Assembly: GCF_000953015.1 (NCBI RefSeq)
Contig: NZ_LN794158.1
Location: 558,001-622,000, forward strand
Direction: 5' to 3'
DNA: 64,000 nucleotides
From: Candidatus Methylopumilus turicensis
Lineage (GTDB): Bacteria > Pseudomonadota > Gammaproteobacteria > Burkholderiales > Methylophilaceae
The first letter of the stretch is position 1. Every line of letters starts with the position of its first letter. The notes under the pieces were generated by a model that was not told the DNA's origin, did no database searches, and worked only from the letters and a program-made list of their open reading frames with translations. The translations under genes were made by a program, and so were the position numbers. Positions 1 through 8,667 of this stretch are shown here, one piece after another.

Positions 1-333
1 GTCGCCTTGTGATAAGGCTAAAGCTGCAGTCAGGGGTCTAAAGGCAGTGCCTGCGTTGCCTAAAAATAAGTCTGCTTGTTTGATGGAGAGTTTTCCGTTA
101 TTGCCTGACACGCGCCAGTCATTCTCACCAGTTTTCTCAAGTGGAATACCAAGTTTTTCAAGCGCTTCCAGCATTCTTGCTGTGTCGTCTGAGGCAAGTA
201 AATCACGAATATGTGTGACGCCATTTGAAAAGGCGGCCAGCAATAAAGTGCGATTAGAGATACTCTTTGAGCCGGGTAGCTTAATGGTTCCGCCAACTTG
301 ATTAGCTGGTTGTAAGGTAATAGATTCCGTCAT
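1..333 (-). CDS. aroA: 3-phosphoshikimate 1-carboxyvinyltransferase (EPSP synthase), N-terminal part
   Basis: Only the first 111 codons lie in the window; the gene runs off the left edge. The enzyme transfers enolpyruvate from PEP to shikimate-3-phosphate in chorismate synthesis. The visible N-terminus has the family signature [15 protein letters not shown], followed by [14 protein letters not shown] and the [10 protein letters not shown] motif of the substrate-binding core. The ATG at 333 begins 3 bases after the tyrA stop, so the two genes are almost certainly co-transcribed, as in many betaproteobacteria. Nothing abnormal is seen in this fragment. Confidence 0.95.
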   Translation of the reverse strand, partial: MTESITLQPANQVGGTIKLPGSKSISNRTLLLAAFSNGVTHIRDLLASDDTARMLEALEKLGIPLEKTGENDWRVSGNNGKLSIKQADLFLGNAGTAFRPLTAALALSQGD

Positions 334-336
334 GGC

Positions 337-1242
337 TTATGATTTTTCTTGTGACATTTCTCGTTCTTTTTGCCAAGCTTGGCGTGCCTGACTTGCATGC
401 TCAAACATAGTCTGTAAGCCTTGGCTGTCTTCGTTCTTTAGGAGGTTTTGCAAGGCTGATATTTCAGCTTGATAAGCCTCTAATTCGCTTAATAAAGCAG
501 TTTTATTGGCGAGACTAATGTCGCGCCACATTTCAGGTGAACTACCAGCAATGCGCGTGAAATCCCTAAATCCACTTGCAGCAAATTCAAATAATTGTTT
601 GGCGTTCGTTCGATTAGCTAAATTGTTGACCAAAGCAAAGGCCAATAGGTGCGGTAAATGACTCACCGCAGCAAAAATTTGATCATGCGCTTGGGCGGTC
701 ATTTCACTTACGTTCGCACCTGTTGTTAGCCATAATTCGCGAACAAGTTTGATGGCTTCCGCAGAGGTGTTTTCGTTAGGGGTTAACACTACATTTTTGC
801 CACTAAATAAATTAGCTTTTGCAGCAGTGACACCGCTTTTTTCTGCACCAGCGATTGGATGCCCCCCTACAAACTGGCTAACAAAATGCTGTGCATTTTT
901 GGCTTGTGTTGAAGCATTAATTACATACTGTGCAATATCTGATTTTGTACTGCCTGCATCGGTAATCACTGTTTTTTCAGCAAGATGCGGAATGATGGCT
1001 GCTAAAATTTTTGGAGTTTGGGCGACAGGCGTAGCGATGAGGATTAAATCAGCATCGCTGATCGCTATTTCGATATTCGATTCTGCTTCATCGATCACAC
1101 CCAAATGAATCGCTGCTTTGAGGTTATCTGAGTTTCGGCCAACCCCCACAATTTTAGACGAGACACCTGCTTTTTTGAGCGCAAGTGCAACAGAGCCACC
1201 AATGAGCCCGACACCAAAAATGACGATTTTATTCAAGTGCAT
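337..1242 (-). CDS. tyrA: Prephenate dehydrogenase
   Basis: 301 residues. Oxidatively decarboxylates prephenate (or arogenate) on the way to tyrosine. The N-terminal Rossmann fold opens with GVGLIGGSVALALKKAG (about residues 10-26). It is followed by ITDAGSTKSDI and VGGHPIAGAEKSG, the latter carrying the conserved histidine region that binds substrate. The C-terminal helical dimerisation half contains AVSHLPHLLAFALV. There is no fused chorismate mutase or ACT domain. It sits directly upstream of aroA in the same transcription unit. Whether it prefers prephenate or arogenate cannot be read from the sequence. Confidence 0.93.
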   Translation of the reverse strand: MHLNKIVIFGVGLIGGSVALALKKAGVSSKIVGVGRNSDNLKAAIHLGVIDEAESNIEIAISDADLILIATPVAQTPKILAAIIPHLAEKTVITDAGSTKSDIAQYVINASTQAKNAQHFVSQFVGGHPIAGAEKSGVTAAKANLFSGKNVVLTPNENTSAEAIKLVRELWLTTGANVSEMTAQAHDQIFAAVSHLPHLLAFALVNNLANRTNAKQLFEFAASGFRDFTRIAGSSPEMWRDISLANKTALLSELEAYQAEISALQNLLKNEDSQGLQTMFEHASQARQAWQKEREMSQEKS

Positions 1243-1267
1243 TGCTTTGAAGATTGATAAAACAATA

Positions 1268-1298
1268 ATTGTAGCATTGCCAAGCTGGGCTTGTCTGA
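1268..1298 (-). promoter_or_regulatory. Candidate tyrA-aroA promoter
   Basis: On the minus strand a TACAAT -10 box (plus-strand 1268-1273) is preceded by TG plus one base, an extended -10. About 17 bases further upstream is a weak AGACAA -35. It lies in the 68-base gap between tyrA and bpt, about 26 bases before the tyrA start. This is inference from motif matching only. Confidence 0.4.
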
Positions 1299-1310
1299 TT
1301 TATGGCCCGT

Positions 1311-2042
1311 TTACGGTTTAACGTGTTTTATCTTTTGCCATTCACCATCAATTAACGCTTCTTGTGGGCTAAAGTTTTCTTTATAAGCCATTTTTTGGCT
1401 GCTTTTAATCCAATAGCCCAAATATAAATACGCCAGTTTGAGCTGTTTGCACCATTCAATTAACCAAAGGATGCTGTAAGTGCCATAGCTGGCTTTTGAG
1501 TCAGTGGTATCGTAAAAAGTATAAACCGCCGATACGCCATCCTCGAGAATGTCGACCACGCTGACCATTTTTAGAATGCCGTTCAAGGTAAATGAAATAA
1601 ATAGACTATCAACGTTACTTTGAACTAGAAAGTTGCGGTATTGCTCAGCAGTTTCTTCTTGTTCATTGCCTTCGTGGCGTGCGATTTGATAGGCTTTATA
1701 AAGGGCAAAATGTTCTTCATCAAAAGAAAGCCTGGATACGCTAGCTTCTAGCGTTGCATGTTGCTTGAAAGCGCGTTTCTGGCTTCTAGTTTCTTGAAAA
1801 TCAGCGACAGGCAGTCTGACAGGAATACAGGCATTGCAGTTTTCACAATGTGGGCGATAAACAAACTTGCCGCTTCGTCTAAACCCCTGTTGAATGAGCC
1901 CGCTATATTGATGAGCATCCACTAAATGTTGTGGTGTCGCGATGATTGATTGTGCAAGCTGGTTGGGTAAGTAACTGCAAGTGTATGGCGCAGTGACATA
2001 AAACTGAATCTTTCGCAGGATTGAATCGGCTGGGCTTGTCAT
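1311..2042 (-). CDS. bpt: Aspartate/glutamate leucyltransferase (arginyl-tRNA-protein transferase family)
   Basis: 243 residues, normal for bacterial Bpt. It moves leucine from Leu-tRNA to proteins starting with Asp or Glu, marking them for ClpS/ClpAP degradation. The N-terminal ATE domain shows the cysteine cluster HCENCNACIPVRLPV around residues 65-80. The C-terminal half has SVVDILEDGVSAVYTFYD and the LGYWIKSSQKMAYK signature of the family. It starts one base after the aat stop and is translated as a pair with it. The two enzymes together cover acidic (bpt) and basic (aat) N-terminal substrates. Confidence 0.94.
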   Translation of the reverse strand: MTSPADSILRKIQFYVTAPYTCSYLPNQLAQSIIATPQHLVDAHQYSGLIQQGFRRSGKFVYRPHCENCNACIPVRLPVADFQETRSQKRAFKQHATLEASVSRLSFDEEHFALYKAYQIARHEGNEQEETAEQYRNFLVQSNVDSLFISFTLNGILKMVSVVDILEDGVSAVYTFYDTTDSKASYGTYSILWLIEWCKQLKLAYLYLGYWIKSSQKMAYKENFSPQEALIDGEWQKIKHVKP

Positions 2043-2043
2043 G

Positions 2044-2730
2044 TTATGCGATCAGTCTCTTTAAATGAATCATAAATGCTGTTCTATCAATTTCTTGAGC
2101 ACCAAGTGAAGCAAGATGTCGGGTGTTCATCTGACAATCGATCATACCAACCCCTTTATCTTTTAAGAATTGCACCATGTGAGCAAAAGCAATCTTCGAA
2201 GCATCCGTGACATTGTGAAACATCGATTCACCAAAAAACATGTGGTTGATCAGTACACCATATAAACCACCAACTAAAGTGTTATTTATCCAAGTTTCGG
2301 CGGAATAAGCAAAGCCTCGCTGATGCAATTCACAGTATGCATCAATAATCTCAGAAGTAATCCAAGTGCCATCTTGGTCTGGACGATTGGTCTCTGCGCA
2401 AGCTTCCATGACTTGACGAAAATGGGTGTTAAATCTTACTTCGAAGTCATTTTTCTTTAAGCGTTTTGCAAGTGATTTAGAGACTTTAAAGTCTTGCGGA
2501 AAAAGCACCATGCGTGGACTTGGGCTCCACCAAAGCACAGGTTCACCCTCGCTAAACCAAGGGAAAATGCCGGACCGATAAGCGCTTAAAAGGCGCTCGC
2601 TGGACAAATCTCCACCTATGGCTATCAAGCCATTTGGCTCAGTCAAAGCATCCCTGAGAGGTGGAAAGGGCGTGGCATCGTCTAGTGCAGCCACTTTCCC
2701 CGTGGGAAGTTGATAGTAATCACCTTGCAC
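2044..2730 (-). CDS. aat: Leucyl/phenylalanyl-tRNA-protein transferase
   Basis: 228 residues. Adds Leu or Phe from tRNA to N-terminal Arg/Lys of target proteins in the bacterial N-end rule pathway. Diagnostic stretches are GLIAIGGDLSSERLLSAYR, GIFPWFSEGEPVLWWSPSPR, GGLYGV and FFGESMFHNVTDASK. Translation appears to begin at a GTG (2730), since no ATG precedes the conserved core. An AGAGA stretch about 8 bases upstream is a plausible ribosome-binding site. It follows the HMA/MauE gene by 15 bases and abuts bpt, so all three form one minus-strand unit. Confidence 0.94.
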   Translation of the reverse strand: MQGDYYQLPTGKVAALDDATPFPPLRDALTEPNGLIAIGGDLSSERLLSAYRSGIFPWFSEGEPVLWWSPSPRMVLFPQDFKVSKSLAKRLKKNDFEVRFNTHFRQVMEACAETNRPDQDGTWITSEIIDAYCELHQRGFAYSAETWINNTLVGGLYGVLINHMFFGESMFHNVTDASKIAFAHMVQFLKDKGVGMIDCQMNTRHLASLGAQEIDRTAFMIHLKRLIA

Positions 2731-2745
2731 TTCAATTTTCTCTTG

Positions 2746-3504
2746 TTATGCGAGCATCCAAGCCGCCATCGCCACCATGAGTAAGTCCTCGATGATGGTG
2801 ATGGTTGACATCGGCAAATTAAACACAGCGCCTAAACAGGCACAACGTATTTTTTGCTTATTCATGACGGCGCGAATGACACCCAAGCTTGAGAAGCCCA
2901 TGACCACGATTGTTACCATATTCGTAATTTGAGGGGCTAGGGCGAGTAAATATGCAAAGCCAAGTCCGAGTTCGATGAATGGATAAATCAAACCATACTG
3001 TTTCCAACGCATCGCAAGTAGGTCATACATGGCATAACTATCCGCGAAGGCGCGAATGTTGAGTAACTTGAAAAAAGAAAACACCAGAAAAAATCCCGCC
3101 ATAAAGTCCATCATCCAACGCTCAATATTAAAGAGCTCATCATGCAACATGACCGGATGAAGCTGGATGGCTAGCGTAGTGATGAGAAGATAAGACAGGA
3201 TTAAGAGCAGTGGTTGATAAGTCGATAACCAAGATGGATTTTCAGCGACAATCGTTGAACGCTCAGGAATTTTATGAGGGCTAAGCTTTGATGCTTGGTA
3301 GTTTCCTGCGAGCGCAAGGGCTTGATTGATTTGAGTAAAAGTTGCCTTCGCATGATCAAGCTTTGCCAAAGGCGGATTGAGTGTGACTGTCACGCTTTCG
3401 GCCAAAGGCTCAAGTGCAAGTCTGATTTTGTTTACGCAGCTGTTGCAATGCATGCCCTGAATTTCTAACAGTAATGTATCTTGTGCTGGCATTAGTAAAA
3501 CCAT
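2746..3504 (-). CDS. Heavy-metal-associated domain fused to MauE/DoxX-like membrane protein
   Basis: 252 residues. Residues about 10-70 form an HMA (copper-chaperone) domain with the metal-binding motif GMHCNSC (Cys20 and Cys23). The rest is a four-to-five-helix membrane domain resembling MauE, the membrane protein needed for methylamine dehydrogenase maturation. It carries a second cysteine pair, RCACLG (Cys221 and Cys223), near the C-terminal NLPMSTITIIEDLLM helix. MauE-like proteins are thought to move disulfide or redox equivalents across the membrane. Fusion to a metal-binding domain suggests copper- or metal-linked thiol chemistry at the inner membrane, but the substrate is unknown. A start at the internal Met5 is possible. 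Confidence 0.75.
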   Translation of the reverse strand: MVLLMPAQDTLLLEIQGMHCNSCVNKIRLALEPLAESVTVTLNPPLAKLDHAKATFTQINQALALAGNYQASKLSPHKIPERSTIVAENPSWLSTYQPLLLILSYLLITTLAIQLHPVMLHDELFNIERWMMDFMAGFFLVFSFFKLLNIRAFADSYAMYDLLAMRWKQYGLIYPFIELGLGFAYLLALAPQITNMVTIVVMGFSSLGVIRAVMNKQKIRCACLGAVFNLPMSTITIIEDLLMVAMAAWMLA

Positions 3505-3582
3505 TCTTAATCGACCAATAAGAAAATCAGTTTAACCCATTTTAATTGGCTAGATATTGATACGCAAAATGTCGATTCATAA

Positions 3583-6030
3583 TTATTTCAGATATTTTTT
3601 TTCGAATACATCAATATCGAGTGCTTCATCATACAAATACCCTTGCCCATAGTTGCAATCAAATGCTTGCAACCAGTCAGCATCTTCCTGACGTTCAACG
3701 CCCTCAGCAATCGTTTTAATGCCTAGCGTGGATGAAAGCTTCGTAATCGCTGAAACGATTGCTTGCGACTTATTATTGTTCGTCACATCAACCACAAATG
3801 TTCGATCAATTTTGAGAATATCGATCGGGAGTTTGTGTATATAGCCCATCGATGAGTAGCCAGTTCCAAAATCATCAATACCAATTTGAAAGCCTACTTT
3901 TTTCAGCTTTTCAAATTTAGTGAATGTCTCGTTGGTGGAGTCAAGCATCACACTCTCTGTAAATTCGAGCAGTATTTTATGTGCGTTAATTTGGAAGGTT
4001 TGTAGCATCACAATCATGCGGTCAACAAAGTCATCTTTGGCAAATTGCTTGACAGAAATGTTGATGGATAAATAAGGTGAATTTTCATTACCTTCCCAAA
4101 TTTGTGCTTGTTTAAATGCAATATTTAAGAGTTTGTCGCTGAGATCGATGATGAGGTCGGATTTTTCTGCCACGGCGATAAAGTCGCTTGGAGAAATTAA
4201 GCCTTTTGTCGGATGATGCCATCGGGCGAGTGCTTCAGCACCGACTAATGCCCCTGTTTTCAGGTCTACAATCGGCTGGTATTGTAAATTGAGCTGATCT
4301 TTTACTCGAATTGCTTCTTTGAGCGCACTTTCCATTTCGATGTGCTCTCGCATATCGCTATTCATGTCTTCGGTAAATAAAGCATAACGATTTTTGCCAG
4401 ATTTTTTGGCCGCATACATGGCAGTATCGGCATGCCGAAGGAGGGTGTCGCTATCCAACCCATTATCAGGAAATTTTGCGATACCGATACTGGTGTTGAC
4501 CGTGAAGCTTCTAGCGCCAATCACAATTGGGTAGGTCGCTAATTGGTCGAGAAGTTTTTGCGCTAAGAGTGTGACATCAAATTGCGCGTTTTCTTTTGTA
4601 TTTTCAATGATGACAGTGAATTCATCACCACCAAGACGCGTCACCATATCGCTGCTACGAAAAATATCTTTCAGCCTGCCTGCAATTTGAATTAAAAGTG
4701 CGTCCCCAGCTTCGTGGCCAAGTGAATCATTAATATATTTGAAATTATCCAAATCCATAAAAAACAGCGCAAAGGATTGATTGTTGTGATGTGAGAATCG
4801 GATAACCTGATTGAGGTGATCCAAAAACATTCTGCGATTTGGCAAGCCTGTTAACTTATCGAAGAACGCAAGTTGATGTAACTCATTCTCTAATTTTTTG
4901 CGTTCAGTAATGCTTGATAACACTGCAAGTAAATGGTTCTCAGACTTTTCACTATCCTCTATAAATTCCAAACGCATTTCGACAGGGAGTGCAGTTTTGT
5001 TTTGCTTTGAGATCACGATGTCATGAGAAGGTGGGTTGCTTTTGTGTTTTTCCATCCACTCGATTTCACGGAGTAAGTCGGCCAAGTCAAGGTTAAGCGC
5101 ATCACTAAACGCTACAACATGCATGCCATTAAAGTAATCGGTCGGATAACCAGTAATGCTAGTCACTGCATCATTCACAAAAACAATATTAAGATTTTTA
5201 TTAAACAGCACAAAGGCATCGTGGGTTTGTTCAACAATCTGCACTAGTTGGAAAAGTCGTGAAGACTTTTCTTGTAGAGAGCTGGACATTTCATTAATCG
5301 CTTTGCCTAGCTCGCCAATTTCCCCAATCGAGGTTTCCGGCGCACGAGTAGACAGTTTGCCTTCGGCCAAGTTTTTGGCCATGGAGGTAAATGTACTGAT
5401 TTGTCGACGGATTTTACTCGATGAGGCGAAGAATAAGAATAAAGACAAACCGCAGGAGAGAATAGTGAAAACGATCACGGCCCAGTAAAAGCTATTGATA
5501 ATAGAAAAATAAGCTTCTTGAGAGAAGCTCACAGTAATCACGCCCCACTCTTGACCGCTAATCGCTACTGGCGTACTAAATTCAAAATGTTTGGTGGTTG
5601 AAAATAAGTTGTGGCTATTGCTGATGACGTAAGGGCGGTCACCTATCAATAATGCTTTGTCATGATTAAAGTGTATTTTGTAATAGGGCAGGGATTTTTC
5701 TTTCAGCGTCCAATTATCTTTTGTCATGATGATTTCTTCACCACTACGATTGCTGTAAACAATCATCAAAATGTTCGGTGTATCCCGCATAACGTTCATG
5801 CAGTAATCGATAATCTGACTAAATTCTTTTTTGTAGAGTGCATCGTAAGTGGCAGCGAGGGTGCTGTTGGAGAAGGTTCGCCCCTGCTCGGCAGCCATTT
5901 CATCAGAAAGGCGATTGAAGAATGGTAAAACTACCAATAACAGTAATAGACCAGTGAACGATTGAATAATACTGGTGCGTATGAAGAAGTGACCAAAAAT
6001 GCCTGAAAATAACTTATTTTTCATTAGCAT
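3583..6030 (-). CDS. Membrane-bound HAMP-PAS-GGDEF-EAL cyclic-di-GMP enzyme
   Basis: 815 residues. The order is a TM helix (about 20-40), a periplasmic sensor segment (about 41-175), a second TM helix (about 177-200), HAMP (about 200-255), PAS (about 258-370), GGDEF (about 385-545) and EAL (about 565-812). The cyclase motif RLGGDEFTVI (around residue 465) and phosphodiesterase motif GAEALARWHHP (around 598) are both intact. The EAL domain also keeps IDDFGTGYSS and KIDRTFV, so the protein could both make and break c-di-GMP. Its start overlaps the stop of the upstream PhnD-like gene by one base (TGATG), so the periplasmic binding protein is a likely input partner. The output target is unknown. 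Confidence 0.92.
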   Translation of the reverse strand: MLMKNKLFSGIFGHFFIRTSIIQSFTGLLLLLVVLPFFNRLSDEMAAEQGRTFSNSTLAATYDALYKKEFSQIIDYCMNVMRDTPNILMIVYSNRSGEEIIMTKDNWTLKEKSLPYYKIHFNHDKALLIGDRPYVISNSHNLFSTTKHFEFSTPVAISGQEWGVITVSFSQEAYFSIINSFYWAVIVFTILSCGLSLFLFFASSSKIRRQISTFTSMAKNLAEGKLSTRAPETSIGEIGELGKAINEMSSSLQEKSSRLFQLVQIVEQTHDAFVLFNKNLNIVFVNDAVTSITGYPTDYFNGMHVVAFSDALNLDLADLLREIEWMEKHKSNPPSHDIVISKQNKTALPVEMRLEFIEDSEKSENHLLAVLSSITERKKLENELHQLAFFDKLTGLPNRRMFLDHLNQVIRFSHHNNQSFALFFMDLDNFKYINDSLGHEAGDALLIQIAGRLKDIFRSSDMVTRLGGDEFTVIIENTKENAQFDVTLLAQKLLDQLATYPIVIGARSFTVNTSIGIAKFPDNGLDSDTLLRHADTAMYAAKKSGKNRYALFTEDMNSDMREHIEMESALKEAIRVKDQLNLQYQPIVDLKTGALVGAEALARWHHPTKGLISPSDFIAVAEKSDLIIDLSDKLLNIAFKQAQIWEGNENSPYLSINISVKQFAKDDFVDRMIVMLQTFQINAHKILLEFTESVMLDSTNETFTKFEKLKKVGFQIGIDDFGTGYSSMGYIHKLPIDILKIDRTFVVDVTNNNKSQAIVSAITKLSSTLGIKTIAEGVERQEDADWLQAFDCNYGQGYLYDEALDIDVFEKKYLK

Positions 6031-6971
6031 CAGTTGGGGACACGTGCCGGTTTTTTAGACTTATTTGCGTTTGACGAACCAATACTCGCATTCGCTTTGA
6101 GCGTTTTATAACGCTTGAGTAAATCACGCACGTTGTCTAAGTCAGCGCTGCCGACTTCTTCGAATGACTCCGCATGAATAATGCGCATGAGTTGCTTACC
6201 TTTTTCAGTGGAGCTGAGGTCAATGAGAGACTGCATTGCGGCTTGATGGGATTTGTTGGGCATGGAAATTTTTGCGCCCGCGACTAGTCCTAGCATAGGT
6301 TCTGATGTTGCTAAGACGGTCAATTTTTTAGCTAATTGAGGATTTAGTTCAATGGCCGTTTTGTATTCACTTTCTCTCACGATGGTCATGTCTGACCGTC
6401 CAAAGAAAACATCCATAATGCCGGTATTGATGTTTTTTGGATTAATGCTTTCGGCAAAAAAACTATCAAGCTCAGGCGCTTGGTTTTCCAACAGCATAGT
6501 ATTCAAAAAAAGCTTTTCCATATCTTGCGTATTGCGCATGCTCAGGCGTTTACCTCGTAAATCTTTAATACTTTTAATGTTATCAGCGCTTCTCACCAGC
6601 GCAATAAGTGATTGTTTAAGCGCTGCATTTTTATAATGAATTGCCATCATTTGAGGCTTCATCTTGTTTTCTCGTTGAAGGTATTCAAGAGGTGTGCCAA
6701 AGATGCCATGTATTTGATCTTTATCAAAGGCGTTGTATAGATCTTGTGTCGAGTCAAATACAAGCACGGATAAATTGGCGCTGTGTGCTTTAAGCAAGTC
6801 TGATAAGGCCACGTTAAACGTGATTTCAGTATCTTGTTTGGAGCTATCTCGAATACCAAGGGAACTGCCACCCATCATGATCTTTTCAGCGATGTTATCG
6901 TCGGCAGCTATGCCATTGATTGCGATAGTGAGTAGTAAAAGCAAAAATATTTTTTGTAGATGCTGGATCAT
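6030..6971 (-). CDS. PhnD-like periplasmic substrate-binding protein
   Basis: 313 residues. A cleavable signal peptide (about 1-22, ending GIAA) precedes a type-II periplasmic binding fold of the PhnD/phosphonate-binding class. Recognisable pieces are VFDSTQDLYNAFDKDQIHGIFG, ALVRSADNIKSIKDLRGKRLS and a C-terminal lobe. No permease or ATPase gene is nearby, so it probably does not feed an ABC transporter here. It overlaps the TolC-like gene by 4 bases upstream (ATGA) and the GGDEF-EAL gene by 1 base downstream. That coupling argues for a ligand-sensing role handing information to the c-di-GMP protein. The ligand cannot be read from the sequence. Confidence 0.8.
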   Translation of the reverse strand: MIQHLQKIFLLLLLTIAINGIAADDNIAEKIMMGGSSLGIRDSSKQDTEITFNVALSDLLKAHSANLSVLVFDSTQDLYNAFDKDQIHGIFGTPLEYLQRENKMKPQMMAIHYKNAALKQSLIALVRSADNIKSIKDLRGKRLSMRNTQDMEKLFLNTMLLENQAPELDSFFAESINPKNINTGIMDVFFGRSDMTIVRESEYKTAIELNPQLAKKLTVLATSEPMLGLVAGAKISMPNKSHQAAMQSLIDLSSTEKGKQLMRIIHAESFEEVGSADLDNVRDLLKRYKTLKANASIGSSNANKSKKPARVPN

Positions 6972-8389
6972 TGCGCTTCTGCGCCTAATACGTAGTTGAT
7001 TTCCGCTAATTGAAGCTGTTGATCATGCTGTGCGCGCAACAAATTGCCTTTTACGATGGCTTCTAAAATACTGGCTTCTACCATGTCTTGAGGTTTTGAT
7101 GCGCCTATCTGCAACGCACTTGCAGTGAGATCGACGTTTTCTTGTGCTTGTTTAGCGGCGAGTGTTGATACTGCGATTTGTTGTCTTGCCGCATCAAATT
7201 CGATGAATAGCTTTTTGATTAAAGTCGCGATGCCTTGCTCAACTAATTTCTGCTTGTCTCGCATTTGTGAGGATTGCAATCTTGCTGTATTGACTTGGTT
7301 CGTGGTCATGCCACCATTAAAAAGTGGCAAGCTGATCCCAACACCAATTGTCCAGCTATCTTTAGTCGAGCCATTAACCAGTGCCGAGTCGATGTTGCTG
7401 TCGAGGTGTTTTGCTTCTGCGGTAAGCGCAACTTTTGGAAAGTAGCCGCTGCGTGCTTCATCAATCTTTTCATTGGAGGCACGCACTGCGAGTTTGAGTA
7501 AGTTGATTTGAGGATTGAATTGATTCGCCTGTTGAATCAATGCCTCGATTTGTGGATCTTGATTTAATGTATTGTTTAAAGGCGTCTCGATACTGATTTG
7601 ACTATCCCAGCTTGCACCCATCGTATTGGCCAGGGCAGCCAGTGCCGCTTGATGTTTGCTGGCAAAATCAATTTCAACTGATTTTGCATAAGAGACGGCG
7701 AGTTCTGTTTTAATGAAATCAAGTTTATTCACCGTTTCTGAACCGCCCTCATACAAGCTTTTGGTGAAATCCCTTGTGCTACTCAGTGAGCTGAGAATCG
7801 CTTTCGCTGTTTTGTTGAGTGCCTGAGTGAGTTGCGCTGCGAAATAATAGCGCTTTACATCGCGCACCACTTGCAAGCTGGTGCGGCGATATTCCTCTTG
7901 TGCAATTTCCTTGCCGATAACAGTTTGGTTAATGAGGCTGGTGATTTTTCCGCCAGTGTATAGCGGATACATTAATTGCAATGCAGCTGAGCTGATGTTT
8001 TGATCCATGAGCTTAATGTTTTGCGCTGGCACTGGCACCTCTGCGCCACCCAGTGCGGCCACAGAAATGCTGTTTGCGGGCACACTAAACAAAGGCGCTT
8101 TATCGCGGTGCTGAAAACCAGCTTGAAGGGTCAAGGTGGGCCAGCGTGCCGAAAGTGCTTGTTGGTATTGGCTTTCAGCGATGGCTGCAGATTGATAGGA
8201 AATCTGTTTTTCAATATTGTTTTTGAGGGCAATTTCAATCGCGGTATCTAGGCTTAGACGAGGGAAGTTCTCGGCGGCATAGACATTGAGATTGAGATTG
8301 AGTGATGTCAGAACGCTAGCCAAGATTAAAACAGCGTGCGTGCGTGTGCTTTTATTATTGTTTTTGGTGAACACAGCAAAACAATTCAT
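6968..8389 (-). CDS. TolC-family outer-membrane efflux protein
   Basis: 473 residues. A signal peptide ending around VYAAEN is followed by two outer-membrane-efflux repeats rich in coiled-coil helix, as in TolC/OprM. Typical stretches are LSLDTAIEIALKNN near the N-terminus and GVGISLPLFNGG in the second half. TolC proteins form trimeric channels that join inner-membrane pumps to the outside, but no membrane-fusion or pump gene is adjacent. AAGG about 10 bases before the ATG is a good ribosome site. It is the first gene of an overlapping three-gene operon with the PhnD-like and GGDEF-EAL genes. Confidence 0.88.
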   Translation of the reverse strand: MNCFAVFTKNNNKSTRTHAVLILASVLTSLNLNLNVYAAENFPRLSLDTAIEIALKNNIEKQISYQSAAIAESQYQQALSARWPTLTLQAGFQHRDKAPLFSVPANSISVAALGGAEVPVPAQNIKLMDQNISSAALQLMYPLYTGGKITSLINQTVIGKEIAQEEYRRTSLQVVRDVKRYYFAAQLTQALNKTAKAILSSLSSTRDFTKSLYEGGSETVNKLDFIKTELAVSYAKSVEIDFASKHQAALAALANTMGASWDSQISIETPLNNTLNQDPQIEALIQQANQFNPQINLLKLAVRASNEKIDEARSGYFPKVALTAEAKHLDSNIDSALVNGSTKDSWTIGVGISLPLFNGGMTTNQVNTARLQSSQMRDKQKLVEQGIATLIKKLFIEFDAARQQIAVSTLAAKQAQENVDLTASALQIGASKPQDMVEASILEAIVKGNLLRAQHDQQLQLAEINYVLGAEAQ

Positions 8390-8441
8390 TTTTTCAATGC
8401 CTTAATGATCGGTTTCGGTTAAAAAAGAACGAATAAAATCA

Positions 8442-8485
8442 ATCTAATACAGGAAATTTTATTATCTAATACGGAAAATTTTAAT
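8442..8485 (-). repeat. Two tandem 22-bp direct repeats upstream of the TolC operon
   Basis: Two adjacent 22-base units (8442-8463 and 8464-8485) agree at 19 of 22 positions. Both begin ATCTAATAC and contain AAATTTTA. They lie 53-96 bases before the tolC-like start, in the 278-base AT-rich gap shared with divergent purL. A period of 22 places both copies on the same face of the helix, as expected of paired operator sites. The regulator is unknown. Confidence 0.6.
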
Positions 8486-8667
8486 ATGATTACATTTTTT
8501 ATATGCTTAAACAACGCTTTGTTTTAATGGGATGGATGATTAAGTGCGCTATTTTATTTGGCATCATTTGATTCTGTAAGATGGCTAGGGATAAAACGAT
8601 TCCTTTGGGCGATATTCAATCCAATTTCGGGTAAAATAACGCTTTTATCACTTCAGCTTCTCAGTCC

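Noticed and set aside
8508-8523. Weak inverted repeat AAACA/TGTTT before purL
   Set aside because: Only five-base arms in AT-rich DNA, expected by chance.
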